A stretch of 64,000 bases of DNA from Rhodospirillaceae bacterium. GTDB taxonomy: Bacteria; Pseudomonadota; Alphaproteobacteria; MPNO01; UBA2964. Each line of letters starts with the position of its first letter. Within the stretch, counting starts at the first letter, position 1. Shown here one piece after another: positions 30,355 to 38,830 of this stretch. The notes beneath the pieces were generated by a model. The model ran no database searches. It was not told the origin of the DNA and saw only the letters and a list, made by a program, of their open reading frames with translations. The stretch is from contig PAPV01000013.1 in assembly GCA_002709075.1 (NCBI GenBank), positions 20,453 through 84,452 of the forward strand. The letters are read 5' to 3'. The position numbers and the translations under genes were made by a program.

Positions 30355-31224
30355 ATGAATATTCTTAGGGCAACAGCTTTTATATTGGCCTGGTGTTTAA
30401 TTATTCCAGCTGGCTCGGTAAAAGCTGAACGAAAGTTTGTTTTCACGGCGATTCCAGATCAGGATGAGAGTAAGTTGCGTCAACGATTTGGAAAAGTTGC
30501 TCTTTACCTATCCAAAGCATTAAACTTAAATGTAGAGTATGTTCCAGTTAAGTCTTACGCGGCGGCAGTTACTGCGTTTCGAAATAACCAGGTACAATTA
30601 GCATGGTTTGGAGGCTTGTCAGGAGTTCGCGCACGAAACTTAGTTAAAGACTCTAGAGCAATTGCTCAGGGGAAGAAAGACCCATTTTTTGAAACTTATT
30701 TTATTGCGCACAAAAGTTCCGGACTAGAATATTCTAAAAAGTTCCCCAAAAGTATGGCTGGCATGACCTTTACATTCGGTTCAAAGGGGTCCACTTCTGG
30801 TCGGTTAATGCCAGAATTCTACATAAGAAAGGCATTTAAAAAATCGCCGCAGGAAGTATTTAAGAGAGTGGGCTTTAGCGGCAATCACTCGAGAACTGTG
30901 GCCCTCGTTCAGTCTGGTGCATTTCAAGTCGGTGCAACAAATTTCAAGGTTTGGAAGCGTGGTGTAAAGGATGGCACGATCGAACTAAACAAAATTAGTG
31001 TTATCTGGAAAACCCCGGGCTACCCTGACTACAATTGGACAATCAGAGGTGACGTTGATCGCAGTTTTGGTTCGGGTTTTTCCAAGAAAGTTCAACAGGC
31101 TTTATTACAAATGGATGATCCGGAATTACTCAAATCGTTTCCGCGAAAAGGGTTTATTGCAGCAAAAAATTCTGATTACAAACCCATATTGGATACAGCC
31201 CGTATGCTTAATTTGATTGACTAG
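30355..31224 (+). CDS. PhnD-like substrate-binding protein, probable selenium oxyanion ABC transporter
   Basis: Periplasmic binding protein of the PhnD-like family. The signal peptide is MNILRATAFILAWCLIIPAG, with probable cleavage after VKA. The mature domain has PDQDESKLRQRFGKVALYLS, QVQLAWFGGLSGVRAR and GSKGSTSGRLMPEFY, as in phosphonate/phosphite binders. The start is fixed by TAGGAG seven bases before this ATG (the frame opens 27 bases earlier). A PhnD subfamily is annotated in databases as putative selenate ABC transporter because of its linkage to selD, and this gene fits that context. Phosphonate uptake is the alternative, but no phn lyase genes are present. Confidence 0.8.
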   Translation: MNILRATAFILAWCLIIPAGSVKAERKFVFTAIPDQDESKLRQRFGKVALYLSKALNLNVEYVPVKSYAAAVTAFRNNQVQLAWFGGLSGVRARNLVKDSRAIAQGKKDPFFETYFIAHKSSGLEYSKKFPKSMAGMTFTFGSKGSTSGRLMPEFYIRKAFKKSPQEVFKRVGFSGNHSRTVALVQSGAFQVGATNFKVWKRGVKDGTIELNKISVIWKTPGYPDYNWTIRGDVDRSFGSGFSKKVQQALLQMDDPELLKSFPRKGFIAAKNSDYKPILDTARMLNLID

Positions 31225-31889
31225 TGGCATTATTAGAAGTTAGGGGCGAGTCGGCAGGATATGCCGAAAATGTGGTTCTCTCAGATCTAAATTTTTCGAT
31301 AGATCCGGGAGAACGTGTTGCTCTGGTTGGTGAGAGTGGGGCAGGCAAATCAACCTTGTTGCGAATGATTTATGATCGTTGCAGTGATTTTGCAGCTTTG
31401 GTGCCACAAAACCTCGGTTTAGTTCAAGCTCTTACAGTTTTTCATAATGTTTATATGGGAAGGCTTCACGATCGGTCATTAATCCGTAATTTTAGAAATC
31501 TTTTATGGCCTCGAGGGGAGGATGCTTCAGAAGTAGAAGATGTACTAAAAATGTTGCGTCTCGAAGAGAAACTTTTTAGCAATGTAGGAGAATTATCAGG
31601 AGGTCAACAGCAACGGACGGCAGTTGGCCGTGCTCTTTATAATCCTGGTAAGTTGTTTATAGCAGATGAACCTGTTTCATCAGTTGATGAACATCAGGCC
31701 AAACAAATTCTCGAAACTATAAGTCGCGAGAAAGAAACAGTAGTTGTAGCAATGCATGATCGAGCTCTTGCTATTGACTACTGTGATAGATTAATAGGTA
31801 TTAAAGGGGGTAGGGTAACAATTGACGAACCTTCGGCTGGTATGAAACCAGGGGAATTAGACGAGTTATACCGGGTTTCGGACGAGTGA
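31224..31889 (+). CDS. ABC transporter ATP-binding protein (PhnC-like)
   Basis: ATPase subunit for the preceding binding protein. Walker A is GESGAGKST near residue 38, the Q-loop is in ALVPQNLGL, the signature is LSGGQQQRTAVGRAL, Walker B is KLFIADEP, and the switch His is in VVAMHDRAL. 221 aa. The GTG start overlaps the binding-protein stop by one base. The stop overlaps the permease start by four bases, so the three genes are translationally coupled. The substrate is inferred from the linked selD/sen genes. Confidence 0.88.
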   Translation: MALLEVRGESAGYAENVVLSDLNFSIDPGERVALVGESGAGKSTLLRMIYDRCSDFAALVPQNLGLVQALTVFHNVYMGRLHDRSLIRNFRNLLWPRGEDASEVEDVLKMLRLEEKLFSNVGELSGGQQQRTAVGRALYNPGKLFIADEPVSSVDEHQAKQILETISREKETVVVAMHDRALAIDYCDRLIGIKGGRVTIDEPSAGMKPGELDELYRVSDE

Positions 31890-33361
31890 CTGCAAAAAAG
31901 TTGTCATCGCCTTTGGCCCGAGTTACGGGTATTTTTTTTATAGTTACCATTGTTTGCCTTACTTTTGCTGATCTAACGGTAACCACAGTCGATCCGTGGA
32001 GCGAATTTGGCCGTTTGGCATCAGGGTTAATTTCGCCAGATTTTTTCTCAACAGATAGTTTGGTGCTTTCTTTGGCGTATACGCTTGCATTTGCCTTGCT
32101 CGGAGTACTTTTGGGTAATTTAATTGGGTTTGGCTTTGCTCTTTTGTTTTCTTTCCGATTGATTCGGATATTTTGCGCCGTAATCAGAGCGGTACATGAA
32201 CTCTTTTGGGCCCTTATATTTTTGCAACTTTTTGGCCTTTCTCCTATTACAGGAATTTTAGCTATTGCTATTCCATATTCCGGTATAATTGCCAAGGTAT
32301 ATGCTGAAATACTGGAAGAATCAGACCAGAGTCCGCTTGAAGTTTTATCAGTGAATACAAGCCGCGCATCAACTTTTCTTTTTGTGCGTTTGCCTGATGC
32401 CTGGGTGCAGTTCAAGACATATTCGATGTATCGCTTAGAATGTGGCCTTCGTTCCAGTGCAGTTTTAGGTTTTATTGGCCTCCCAACACTTGGATTTCAC
32501 TTGGAGTCTGCATTTAAAGAGGGCCACTATCAAGAGGTATCTGCGCTGCTCATTGTTTTTTACATATTAATTGCCACAATGAGATTTTGGATGAAACGTC
32601 AGTTTTTGCCAGTTTATTTAATTTTATCTGTCGTTATTTTGCCATGGGACACTAACTTTTCTGCATCTAATATATTACGTTTCCTTACGGAGGATATAAT
32701 TCCGTATCCAATGCGTGACAACACTGCTTCCATGATGGATTGGGTGCATTTGTTAGTTGTGACGCAGGCTTTTCCGGGCATGTTAGCTACTTTACAACTA
32801 ACTATGATAGCATTATTTGCTACGGGCATTTTGACCATGCTATTTTTTCCACTTATTTCTCCGTTGTTTTTTAAGATGAAGGGTCGTGGTATTGGTCATG
32901 TTTTTCTGGTGATTATTCGTTCGACTCCAGAGTACATTTTGGCGTTTATTTTATTGCAGTTATGGGGACCGTCTATGCTTCCTGCTATTGTTGCGTTAGC
33001 ATTTCATAACAGCGCCATCATAGGGCACTTGATTGGCCGTTATACAGAGAATATTGCTTTGAGGCAGGACTCAGTCACTGGAATAAATAGATATTTTTAT
33101 GAGGTTTCACCACGGATTTATCGTCCAATGTTGGCCCTATTATTTTACCGGTGGGAAGTTATATTGCGAGAAACAGCTATTCTCGGAATGTTGGGAGTCG
33201 CTACAATTGGGTTTTATATAGATAGTGCTTTTTCGGATCTGCGCTTTGATCGTGCTTTAGTACTTATTGCCATCACTGCCATGATGAATATTTGTGTAGA
33301 TGCAATATCGCGTTTGATTCGTTCTCACCTACGTTTAAAAACTAGTTTGGAGTACAAGTAG
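31886..33361 (+). CDS. ABC transporter permease, two PhnE-like domains fused
   Basis: Inner-membrane permease of 491 aa, about twice the usual PhnE length. Two homologous halves are visible. Half one (about 50-235) contains SLAYTLAFALLGVLLGNLIGFG and IPYSGIIAKVYAEILEE. Half two (about 290-480) contains LQLTMIALFATGILTMLFF, FHNSAIIGHLIGRYTENI and ETAILGMLGVATIGFYID. Each half has a cytoplasmic EAA-like loop, so one polypeptide can supply both transmembrane domains. The GTG start overlaps the ATPase gene. It is three bases from the SelD fusion gene, indicating one operon. Confidence 0.87.
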   Translation: MTAKKLSSPLARVTGIFFIVTIVCLTFADLTVTTVDPWSEFGRLASGLISPDFFSTDSLVLSLAYTLAFALLGVLLGNLIGFGFALLFSFRLIRIFCAVIRAVHELFWALIFLQLFGLSPITGILAIAIPYSGIIAKVYAEILEESDQSPLEVLSVNTSRASTFLFVRLPDAWVQFKTYSMYRLECGLRSSAVLGFIGLPTLGFHLESAFKEGHYQEVSALLIVFYILIATMRFWMKRQFLPVYLILSVVILPWDTNFSASNILRFLTEDIIPYPMRDNTASMMDWVHLLVVTQAFPGMLATLQLTMIALFATGILTMLFFPLISPLFFKMKGRGIGHVFLVIIRSTPEYILAFILLQLWGPSMLPAIVALAFHNSAIIGHLIGRYTENIALRQDSVTGINRYFYEVSPRIYRPMLALLFYRWEVILRETAILGMLGVATIGFYIDSAFSDLRFDRALVLIAITAMMNICVDAISRLIRSHLRLKTSLEYK

Positions 33362-33364
33362 CAA

Positions 33365-35632
33365 ATGCAGTCATCGAACACGCCAATTGTGAAGGATTTA
33401 GTTCTTATAGGCGGTGGTCATTCTCACGTTATCGTTCTTAAACGTTTTGCAATGAAGCCGTTACCTGGAGTTAGAATTACATTAATCTGTCGCGATGCAC
33501 ACACACCATATTCAGGAATGTTACCAGGATATGTCGCCGGACATTATGATTATGACAATGTGCACATAGATCTCGGCGCACTTGCAAGATTTGCAAATGC
33601 ACGATTTTACCATTCGACTGTCACGGGCTTAGATGCAGAAAGAGGCAGCATACAATGCGACAATCGACCTGAAGTTTCCTACGATGTATTATCAATTAAT
33701 ACTGGATCTACTCCGAATATCTCGAATGTTTCAGGTGCGGTAGGGAGTGTAATACCTGTCAAGCCGATCAATACTTTTCTTAGTCGTTGGCACACTTTAA
33801 AAGAGCGGGTTGTTAAGCATGATGGCCCAATTCGTATTGCAGTAGTAGGTGCCGGCGCCGGCGGCGTCGAAATACTGTTGGCAATCAACCATCAACTGAC
33901 TCAGTTAAGACAGAAAATGGGTTCTTCTGCTGACAATATTGAATTTCATTTGTTTAGTAATACTCTTGAAATACTTCCAACACACAGTTCGCCTGTAAGG
34001 CAGTGTTTTACAAAAAAGTTAAGGGACCGTGGTGTGTTGCTACATCTGGGTGATCCAGTCACTGAAATCGAGGCAGGAGTTCTCCGAACTCGCAGTTCTG
34101 GTGAAGTACCTGTTGATGAAATTCTTTGGGTCACGGCAGCAGGAGCACCTGACTGGCCTCGTAAAGCAGGTCTTGATGTTGATGAGGGTGGTTTTATAAA
34201 AGTTTCGGATACTCTCCAGTGTGTAAATAAACCAAATATTTTCGCGGCAGGGGATGTGGCAACAATGATAAATCATCCCCGTCCAAAGTCTGGCGTATTT
34301 GCTGTGCGTCAAGGGAAACCTCTTCATACTAATTTGAGACGTGCTCTTTTGGGCCGGAAGACTTTGGGGTTTAAACCGCAAAAACGATTTCTCAGCCTTA
34401 TTTCAACTGGTGATAAATACGCTGTTGCTTCTTATGGAAAATTTTTTGCGGCAGGCAACTTGGTTTGGAAATGGAAAAATTGGATTGATGTTCGTTTTAT
34501 TAAGAAATTTACCGATCTTCCGGAAATGGAGCAGGTGTCCACAACTACGTTACCGAATGGAGTTGCTAGCGAAGAAGCGGTGAAGGAGATTTCTGCTATT
34601 GCAATGCGTTGCGGAGGATGTGGAGCAAAAGTTGGTGCTACAGTTTTATCTCGTGCTCTCTCTAGTCTAAAACCTAAGCCGCGTGGGGATGTTTTGATTG
34701 GATTGCATGAGCCTGATGATGCGGCGGTTGTTGAAGTTCCTGCAGGAAAGGCTATTGTCCATACTGTTGATTATTTCAGGGCAATGGTCGATGACCCTTA
34801 CAGTTTTGGAAAAATTGCTGCTAATCATAGTTTGGGCGATATTTTTGCAATGGGAGCAGATCCTCAAACTGCGCTTGGAATAGCAACAGTTCCATTTGGA
34901 ATTGAAGTAAAAGTTGAGGAAACTCTTACTCAGATGATGTATGGCGCATTGGAAATTCTAAATGACGCTAATTGTACCCTTGTCGGAGGGCATACTTCTG
35001 AGGGACCGGAACTGAGTCTTGGTTTTGCAGTCAATGGATTAATAGATAAAGAAAATATCATGCGTAAGGGCGGGCTTAAGCCCGGTGACAAGTTAATTGT
35101 TACAAAGCCAATTGGGACGGGCACCCTTTTTGCCGCTGATATGCGTCACAAAGCTAAGGGGCGCTGGATAGTTGGTGCGCTGGATCACATGATAATGTCC
35201 AATCGATTGGCTGCGGAATGCTTAATAAAGCATAACTCTCTTGCTGCAACAGATATCACGGGCTTTGGTCTGCTGGGACATTTGGTTGAGATGGTGCGGG
35301 CTTCTGATGTTGATGTATCAATTAACTTGGGGTCTATTCCACTAATGGATGGCGCTATTGAAACGGCCGAAGCAGGAATATTATCATCACTTCAACCACA
35401 GAATGTACGGTTACGCCGTGCAATTTCAAATCTCGCAGAGGTAGGTAGGGATCCTCGCTACCCATTAATCTTCGATCCGCAAACTTCCGGCGGACTACTT
35501 GCTGGTGTGCCTTCGCAATCTGCTGATGAGTGTGTTGCAGCTCTAATCCAGCTTGGTTACGATCGTGCTAAAATAATTGGGGAGGTAAACGAAAAGTCTG
35601 ACCTGCTTGAACCGATTACAATAAGCGTTTAA
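33365..35632 (+). CDS. selD: Selenide, water dikinase fused to an N-terminal NAD(P)H-type flavoprotein
   Basis: A 755-residue fusion. Residues about 1-375 are a pyridine-nucleotide-disulfide-oxidoreductase domain (LVLIGGGHSHVIVL, VVGAGAGGVEI, NIFAAGDVAT). Residues about 405-755 are selenophosphate synthetase, with RCGGCGAKVG giving the catalytic Cys-x-x-Lys (Cys form, near 420), HTVDYFRAMVDDPY, LVGGHTSEGPEL and FDPQTSGGLL. SelD makes selenophosphate from selenide and ATP; the flavoprotein part is thought to help supply reduced selenium. In selenoneine loci a SelD homologue is called SenC. Its 3' end overlaps the opposing senB gene by 17 bases. No selA, selB, tRNA-Sec or selU is visible here. 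Confidence 0.93.
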   Translation: MQSSNTPIVKDLVLIGGGHSHVIVLKRFAMKPLPGVRITLICRDAHTPYSGMLPGYVAGHYDYDNVHIDLGALARFANARFYHSTVTGLDAERGSIQCDNRPEVSYDVLSINTGSTPNISNVSGAVGSVIPVKPINTFLSRWHTLKERVVKHDGPIRIAVVGAGAGGVEILLAINHQLTQLRQKMGSSADNIEFHLFSNTLEILPTHSSPVRQCFTKKLRDRGVLLHLGDPVTEIEAGVLRTRSSGEVPVDEILWVTAAGAPDWPRKAGLDVDEGGFIKVSDTLQCVNKPNIFAAGDVATMINHPRPKSGVFAVRQGKPLHTNLRRALLGRKTLGFKPQKRFLSLISTGDKYAVASYGKFFAAGNLVWKWKNWIDVRFIKKFTDLPEMEQVSTTTLPNGVASEEAVKEISAIAMRCGGCGAKVGATVLSRALSSLKPKPRGDVLIGLHEPDDAAVVEVPAGKAIVHTVDYFRAMVDDPYSFGKIAANHSLGDIFAMGADPQTALGIATVPFGIEVKVEETLTQMMYGALEILNDANCTLVGGHTSEGPELSLGFAVNGLIDKENIMRKGGLKPGDKLIVTKPIGTGTLFAADMRHKAKGRWIVGALDHMIMSNRLAAECLIKHNSLAATDITGFGLLGHLVEMVRASDVDVSINLGSIPLMDGAIETAEAGILSSLQPQNVRLRRAISNLAEVGRDPRYPLIFDPQTSGGLLAGVPSQSADECVAALIQLGYDRAKIIGEVNEKSDLLEPITISV

Positions 35633-36569
35633 TTAACTTTTCCCACGCCTCTATTTCTGCCGTTGGTGAAAATAACATTTTTTTCTTCAGTATTTGCCGT
35701 TCCAACTTTTTAATGAAATTTGGACTATTTTCAGCGTACTCTAAAACATGCGCTAATTGATTTTCATCTTTTACCTCATAATAACCTGCGTAATTATCTC
35801 CTAGCAGTCCAATATTTCCATCAATGTTTGATGCTATTATTGGTAGACCACATACTACCGCCTCAGATACCACATTTGCTCCCCCTTCCATAATGGAGCT
35901 TATGATCATTGCGTGTGACCGACTAAACTGGCGGCGCACCTCAGAATTGGAAACTTCCCCTCTCCATTCGTAACGATGGTTGTTTGCGGTTTCATTTCGC
36001 GCAGCCTGTTCCCATTCCATATTGCTGGCTTTGCCTAGATGAACAACGTACAAATTAGAGTCCTTTTGGACTAAATGCGTCGCCAATGCTGCTCGAAGAG
36101 AGTCTTTTTCTTCTCTTAAATGTCCTACCACGCATACTTCGAATCTTTTTTTGGAAGGGATGCGGGGCCGTCGGAGGGGATGAGATGATTGATAAATCAA
36201 ATTAAGTTTGTTTTTAAAGTGTTTTGGTATTGCATAGGATACTAGATCATGGAGGCAGACTAACGCTGTTGCCCTGTGCATGGAATCATAGGTTTCTTCT
36301 CGATGTGAATGTTGGAATTTGTAAATATCTGTGCCAGCCAGCAGGACTATTAAGGGTCGATCCGGATGTTCCATGTTGAATTTCCTAATCGAATGTCGAG
36401 AACGCCAAGCATGAACCGCAATCATCATGTCGGCATTTCGACCATTGTCTTGCTCAGAAACTTTTACTTTATGTCCTAATTCTCGTAAAATCCGAGCCCA
36501 ACGAATGGCTGTTCTACGATTTCCAGCTTTTGACTGTTTCCCCGCAGGAGTAACAAGGCTAATCTTCAT
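35616..36569 (-). CDS. senB: Selenosugar synthase SenB (glycosyltransferase family)
   Basis: GT-B-like glycosyltransferase of the family shown in other bacteria to join selenophosphate to a UDP-sugar to form a selenosugar. Recognised by the N-terminal MKISLVTPAGKQSKAGNRRT with RWARILRELGHKV, ADMMIAVHAWRSRHSI, RPLIVLLAGTDIYKF, FEVCVVGHLREEKDSLRAA, and SSIMEGGANVVSEAVVCGLP near the C-terminus. About 317 aa. The open frame begins at 36629, but the conserved N-terminus starts at this ATG, which leaves 23 bp to the divergent senA. Antisense to the end of selD by 17 bp. Assignment rests on remembered family features plus context. Confidence 0.82.
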   Translation of the reverse strand: MKISLVTPAGKQSKAGNRRTAIRWARILRELGHKVKVSEQDNGRNADMMIAVHAWRSRHSIRKFNMEHPDRPLIVLLAGTDIYKFQHSHREETYDSMHRATALVCLHDLVSYAIPKHFKNKLNLIYQSSHPLRRPRIPSKKRFEVCVVGHLREEKDSLRAALATHLVQKDSNLYVVHLGKASNMEWEQAARNETANNHRYEWRGEVSNSEVRRQFSRSHAMIISSIMEGGANVVSEAVVCGLPIIASNIDGNIGLLGDNYAGYYEVKDENQLAHVLEYAENSPNFIKKLERQILKKKMLFSPTAEIEAWEKLIKRLL

Positions 36570-36592
36570 GTGTTTTTTTACCTCAGAATCTG

Positions 36593-37909
36593 ATGCCCGT
36601 AAAACAAAATAAAAAATACCTATCCGCAATTATGCAAAGTGCGCACCAGCGCACTTTAGAATTGTTACAGGGACTTACTGATAGACAACTCATTGGACCT
36701 GAATCTCCAATATTAAATCCAATTTTATGGGAAATTGGCCATGTTGGTTGGTTTCATGAACATTTTATTCTTAGGAAGGAGCATGGACATGCTCCACTGC
36801 TTGACAGAGGTGATCAACTTTACGATTCAATCGCGGTAGCACATTCACGGCGTTGGAATTTATCATTATATTCCTTTAAAGAAATAACATATTATCTTGA
36901 GAAAGTACTAGAGAAATGCCTCTCTCGATTGGAGGTTGGTTTGGCATCTGAACGCGATTCCTATCTTTATCAATTTACAACTTTTCACGAAGATATGCAT
37001 GATGAAGCTTTTACTTGGGCTCGCCAGACACTTTCGTATCCCTCCCCAATTTTTCACCATGATACTCATGAACGTAATTTTGTGCGGTGCATAAAAACGG
37101 CGCCACTAGATGATGGCGATGCATATATACCGGGTGGAAGATTTGAACTCGGTGCTAGGAGTGACTCAGCTTTTCTTTTCGATAATGAAAAATGGGCTCA
37201 CCAAGTCACAGTTGCACCATTTCGGATGGCAAAATCACCAGTAACAAATGCTGAATTTGAAGAATTCGTCGAACAAGGGGGCTATAAAAACTTAGCGCTT
37301 TGGTCCGAAGACGGATTGAAGTGGTTGCAGGAAGTTGAAGCAGAACACCCGGTTTATTGGCGGCATGATAAGGTGAATGGCTGGCGATGTCGTCGTTTTG
37401 ATCGGTGGATTAATTTGCCACCAAATGAACCAATTATGCATGTCTGTTGGTATGAGGCTCAAGCATTCTGCCGATGGGCTGGTAGGCGATTGCCGACTGA
37501 AGCGGAATGGGAATTTGCAGCTACTATGAAGCCAAGCCCTGATGGAAAAGAATTATTAAAATATCCATATCCTTGGGGTAACAAATTACCAACTCCGGAT
37601 CATGCATGTCTCGATGGTTTTTCCCTAAGTTGTATTCCAGTGGATTGTTGTATTGCTGGCGAAAATGTCTGGGGGTGTCGTAATTTGATCGGTAACGTGT
37701 GGGAATGGACTTTTGATACCTTCAATCCTTTTCCAGGTTTCACACCCGATGATTACAAAGAATATTCAAAACCTCTCTTTGGTAGTACTAAGGTACTTCG
37801 TGGAGGTTCATGGGCTACGCGTTCAAGGTATGTGGACGGGAAATATCGTAATTATTTTCAGCCTCATCGTCGTGACATTTTTGGTGGCTTTAGAACGTGT
37901 GCATTATAA
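36593..37909 (+). CDS. senA: Selenoneine synthase SenA (EgtB-like)
   Basis: Non-heme iron enzyme of the EgtB/SenA family, 438 aa. The N-terminal DinB-like domain has ILWEIGHVGWFHEHF (iron His near residue 49) and the HxxxH pair in FHEDMHDEAF (about 133/137). The C-terminal FGE-sulfatase-like domain (about 180-435) has GRRLPTEAEWEFA, LIGNVWEWTFDTF and VLRGGSWATRSRYVDG. Known SenA joins hercynine to a selenosugar. Ergothioneine synthase EgtB is the alternative, but adjacency to SenB and SelD favours SenA. EgtD (hercynine synthesis) is not in the window. No clear ribosome-binding site; the residue-14 ATG is less likely because the preceding helix looks conserved. Confidence 0.85.
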   Translation: MPVKQNKKYLSAIMQSAHQRTLELLQGLTDRQLIGPESPILNPILWEIGHVGWFHEHFILRKEHGHAPLLDRGDQLYDSIAVAHSRRWNLSLYSFKEITYYLEKVLEKCLSRLEVGLASERDSYLYQFTTFHEDMHDEAFTWARQTLSYPSPIFHHDTHERNFVRCIKTAPLDDGDAYIPGGRFELGARSDSAFLFDNEKWAHQVTVAPFRMAKSPVTNAEFEEFVEQGGYKNLALWSEDGLKWLQEVEAEHPVYWRHDKVNGWRCRRFDRWINLPPNEPIMHVCWYEAQAFCRWAGRRLPTEAEWEFAATMKPSPDGKELLKYPYPWGNKLPTPDHACLDGFSLSCIPVDCCIAGENVWGCRNLIGNVWEWTFDTFNPFPGFTPDDYKEYSKPLFGSTKVLRGGSWATRSRYVDGKYRNYFQPHRRDIFGGFRTCAL

Positions 37910-37957
37910 AAATTTTTCTTGAGAGCTTAATTTTAGCAAATTTGTTTCACAAACTTT

Positions 37958-38821
37958 TCATTTTTCGGTTGGTTGCCATGCAATCTTTAGCGGAGTTTTT
38001 CGTTTTGGTACGGGAAAAATTACAGGTTCCCTGCATTTTTCTGCAGCTTCGTCTACCGGCAATGTTTCGTCCCAACGCTCTGCAACATAGCGGCAACCTG
38101 TAATATTATCACTTTGGGAAGATGCTAGCCACACTGCTGGTTTCCTTATAATTTCAGGGTTTAATCCTTTTCCTTCTATTGCCCCGGTGCCGAATTTTGT
38201 ATCAACAGCTCCGCCCGGACTAAGAGTATTCACAGTAATTCCAGATCCGTTAAGCCATTCAGCCCACGCGACAGTAGCTGCATCTAGTGCAGCTTTGGAT
38301 GGCCCATAAGGAGTTATTGCTCTTCGATGCATTGAGTCAGTGCGTTTAGAAATATTTATTATTCTTCCCCATCCACCTGCAAAGAGATGTTTTCCCGCCG
38401 CATGGGCCATTAAGTATGGGCCCAAAAGATTTGTATCAATTACTTCTCTAAAACTTCCAGGATTAACATCCCAGATCTGAAGTGATCCATCCCCTTGGTG
38501 AACATACCGGCCGGCTTTCCCCGCGTTATTAACAAGAATATGAAGCGCACCATAATTTTTCATCGTCTCTGTTACTGCTTTTGCACAGTCTTCCTCTGAT
38601 TTCACATCTGCCAACACACAGAGAGCTTTTGAGCCGATAGCTTCTACTTTTAGTTTGGTTTCATAGAGCTCTGCTCTTATGTCAGCGTATCGCTCGTCAG
38701 ACGCAGGGGCGGCAGTGATTGTTAAACCCTCAATCCCAGCTTCGGCAAATCCAATAGCCATCTCTCTTCCCAAGCCGCGTGATGCGCCTGTTATTAGTGC
38801 AATTTTTCCATTTAGATGCAT
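37958..38821 (-). CDS. Short-chain dehydrogenase/reductase
   Basis: Classical SDR of 287 aa. The cofactor motif is LITGASRGLGREMA (TGxxxGxG), NNAG is present, and catalytic Ser and Tyr-x-x-x-Lys lie in ISKRTDS and YGPSKAALDA. An insert after the first strand (about 35-50) and a C-terminal extension ending in KRKTPLKIAW are noted. It follows the aldolase-dehydrogenase fusion by nine bases and is the last gene of mtnP-mtnA-aldolase-SDR. It may process the aldehyde or alcohol released there, but the substrate is not known. Confidence 0.85.
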   Translation of the reverse strand: MHLNGKIALITGASRGLGREMAIGFAEAGIEGLTITAAPASDERYADIRAELYETKLKVEAIGSKALCVLADVKSEEDCAKAVTETMKNYGALHILVNNAGKAGRYVHQGDGSLQIWDVNPGSFREVIDTNLLGPYLMAHAAGKHLFAGGWGRIINISKRTDSMHRRAITPYGPSKAALDAATVAWAEWLNGSGITVNTLSPGGAVDTKFGTGAIEGKGLNPEIIRKPAVWLASSQSDNITGCRYVAERWDETLPVDEAAEKCREPVIFPVPKRKTPLKIAWQPTEK

Positions 38822-38830
38822 CTTATGATC

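Noticed and set aside
30355..33361. Phosphonate/phosphite uptake system
   Set aside because: The binding protein and permease resemble PhnD/PhnE, but no phosphonate lyase, phosphonatase or phosphite dehydrogenase gene is present, and the operon is fused to selD by a three-base gap.
36593..37909. Ergothioneine synthase EgtB as the identity of the EgtB-like gene
   Set aside because: No egtD or other ergothioneine gene is adjacent, while SenB-like and SelD genes are, so selenoneine synthase fits better. EgtB cannot be excluded by sequence reading alone.
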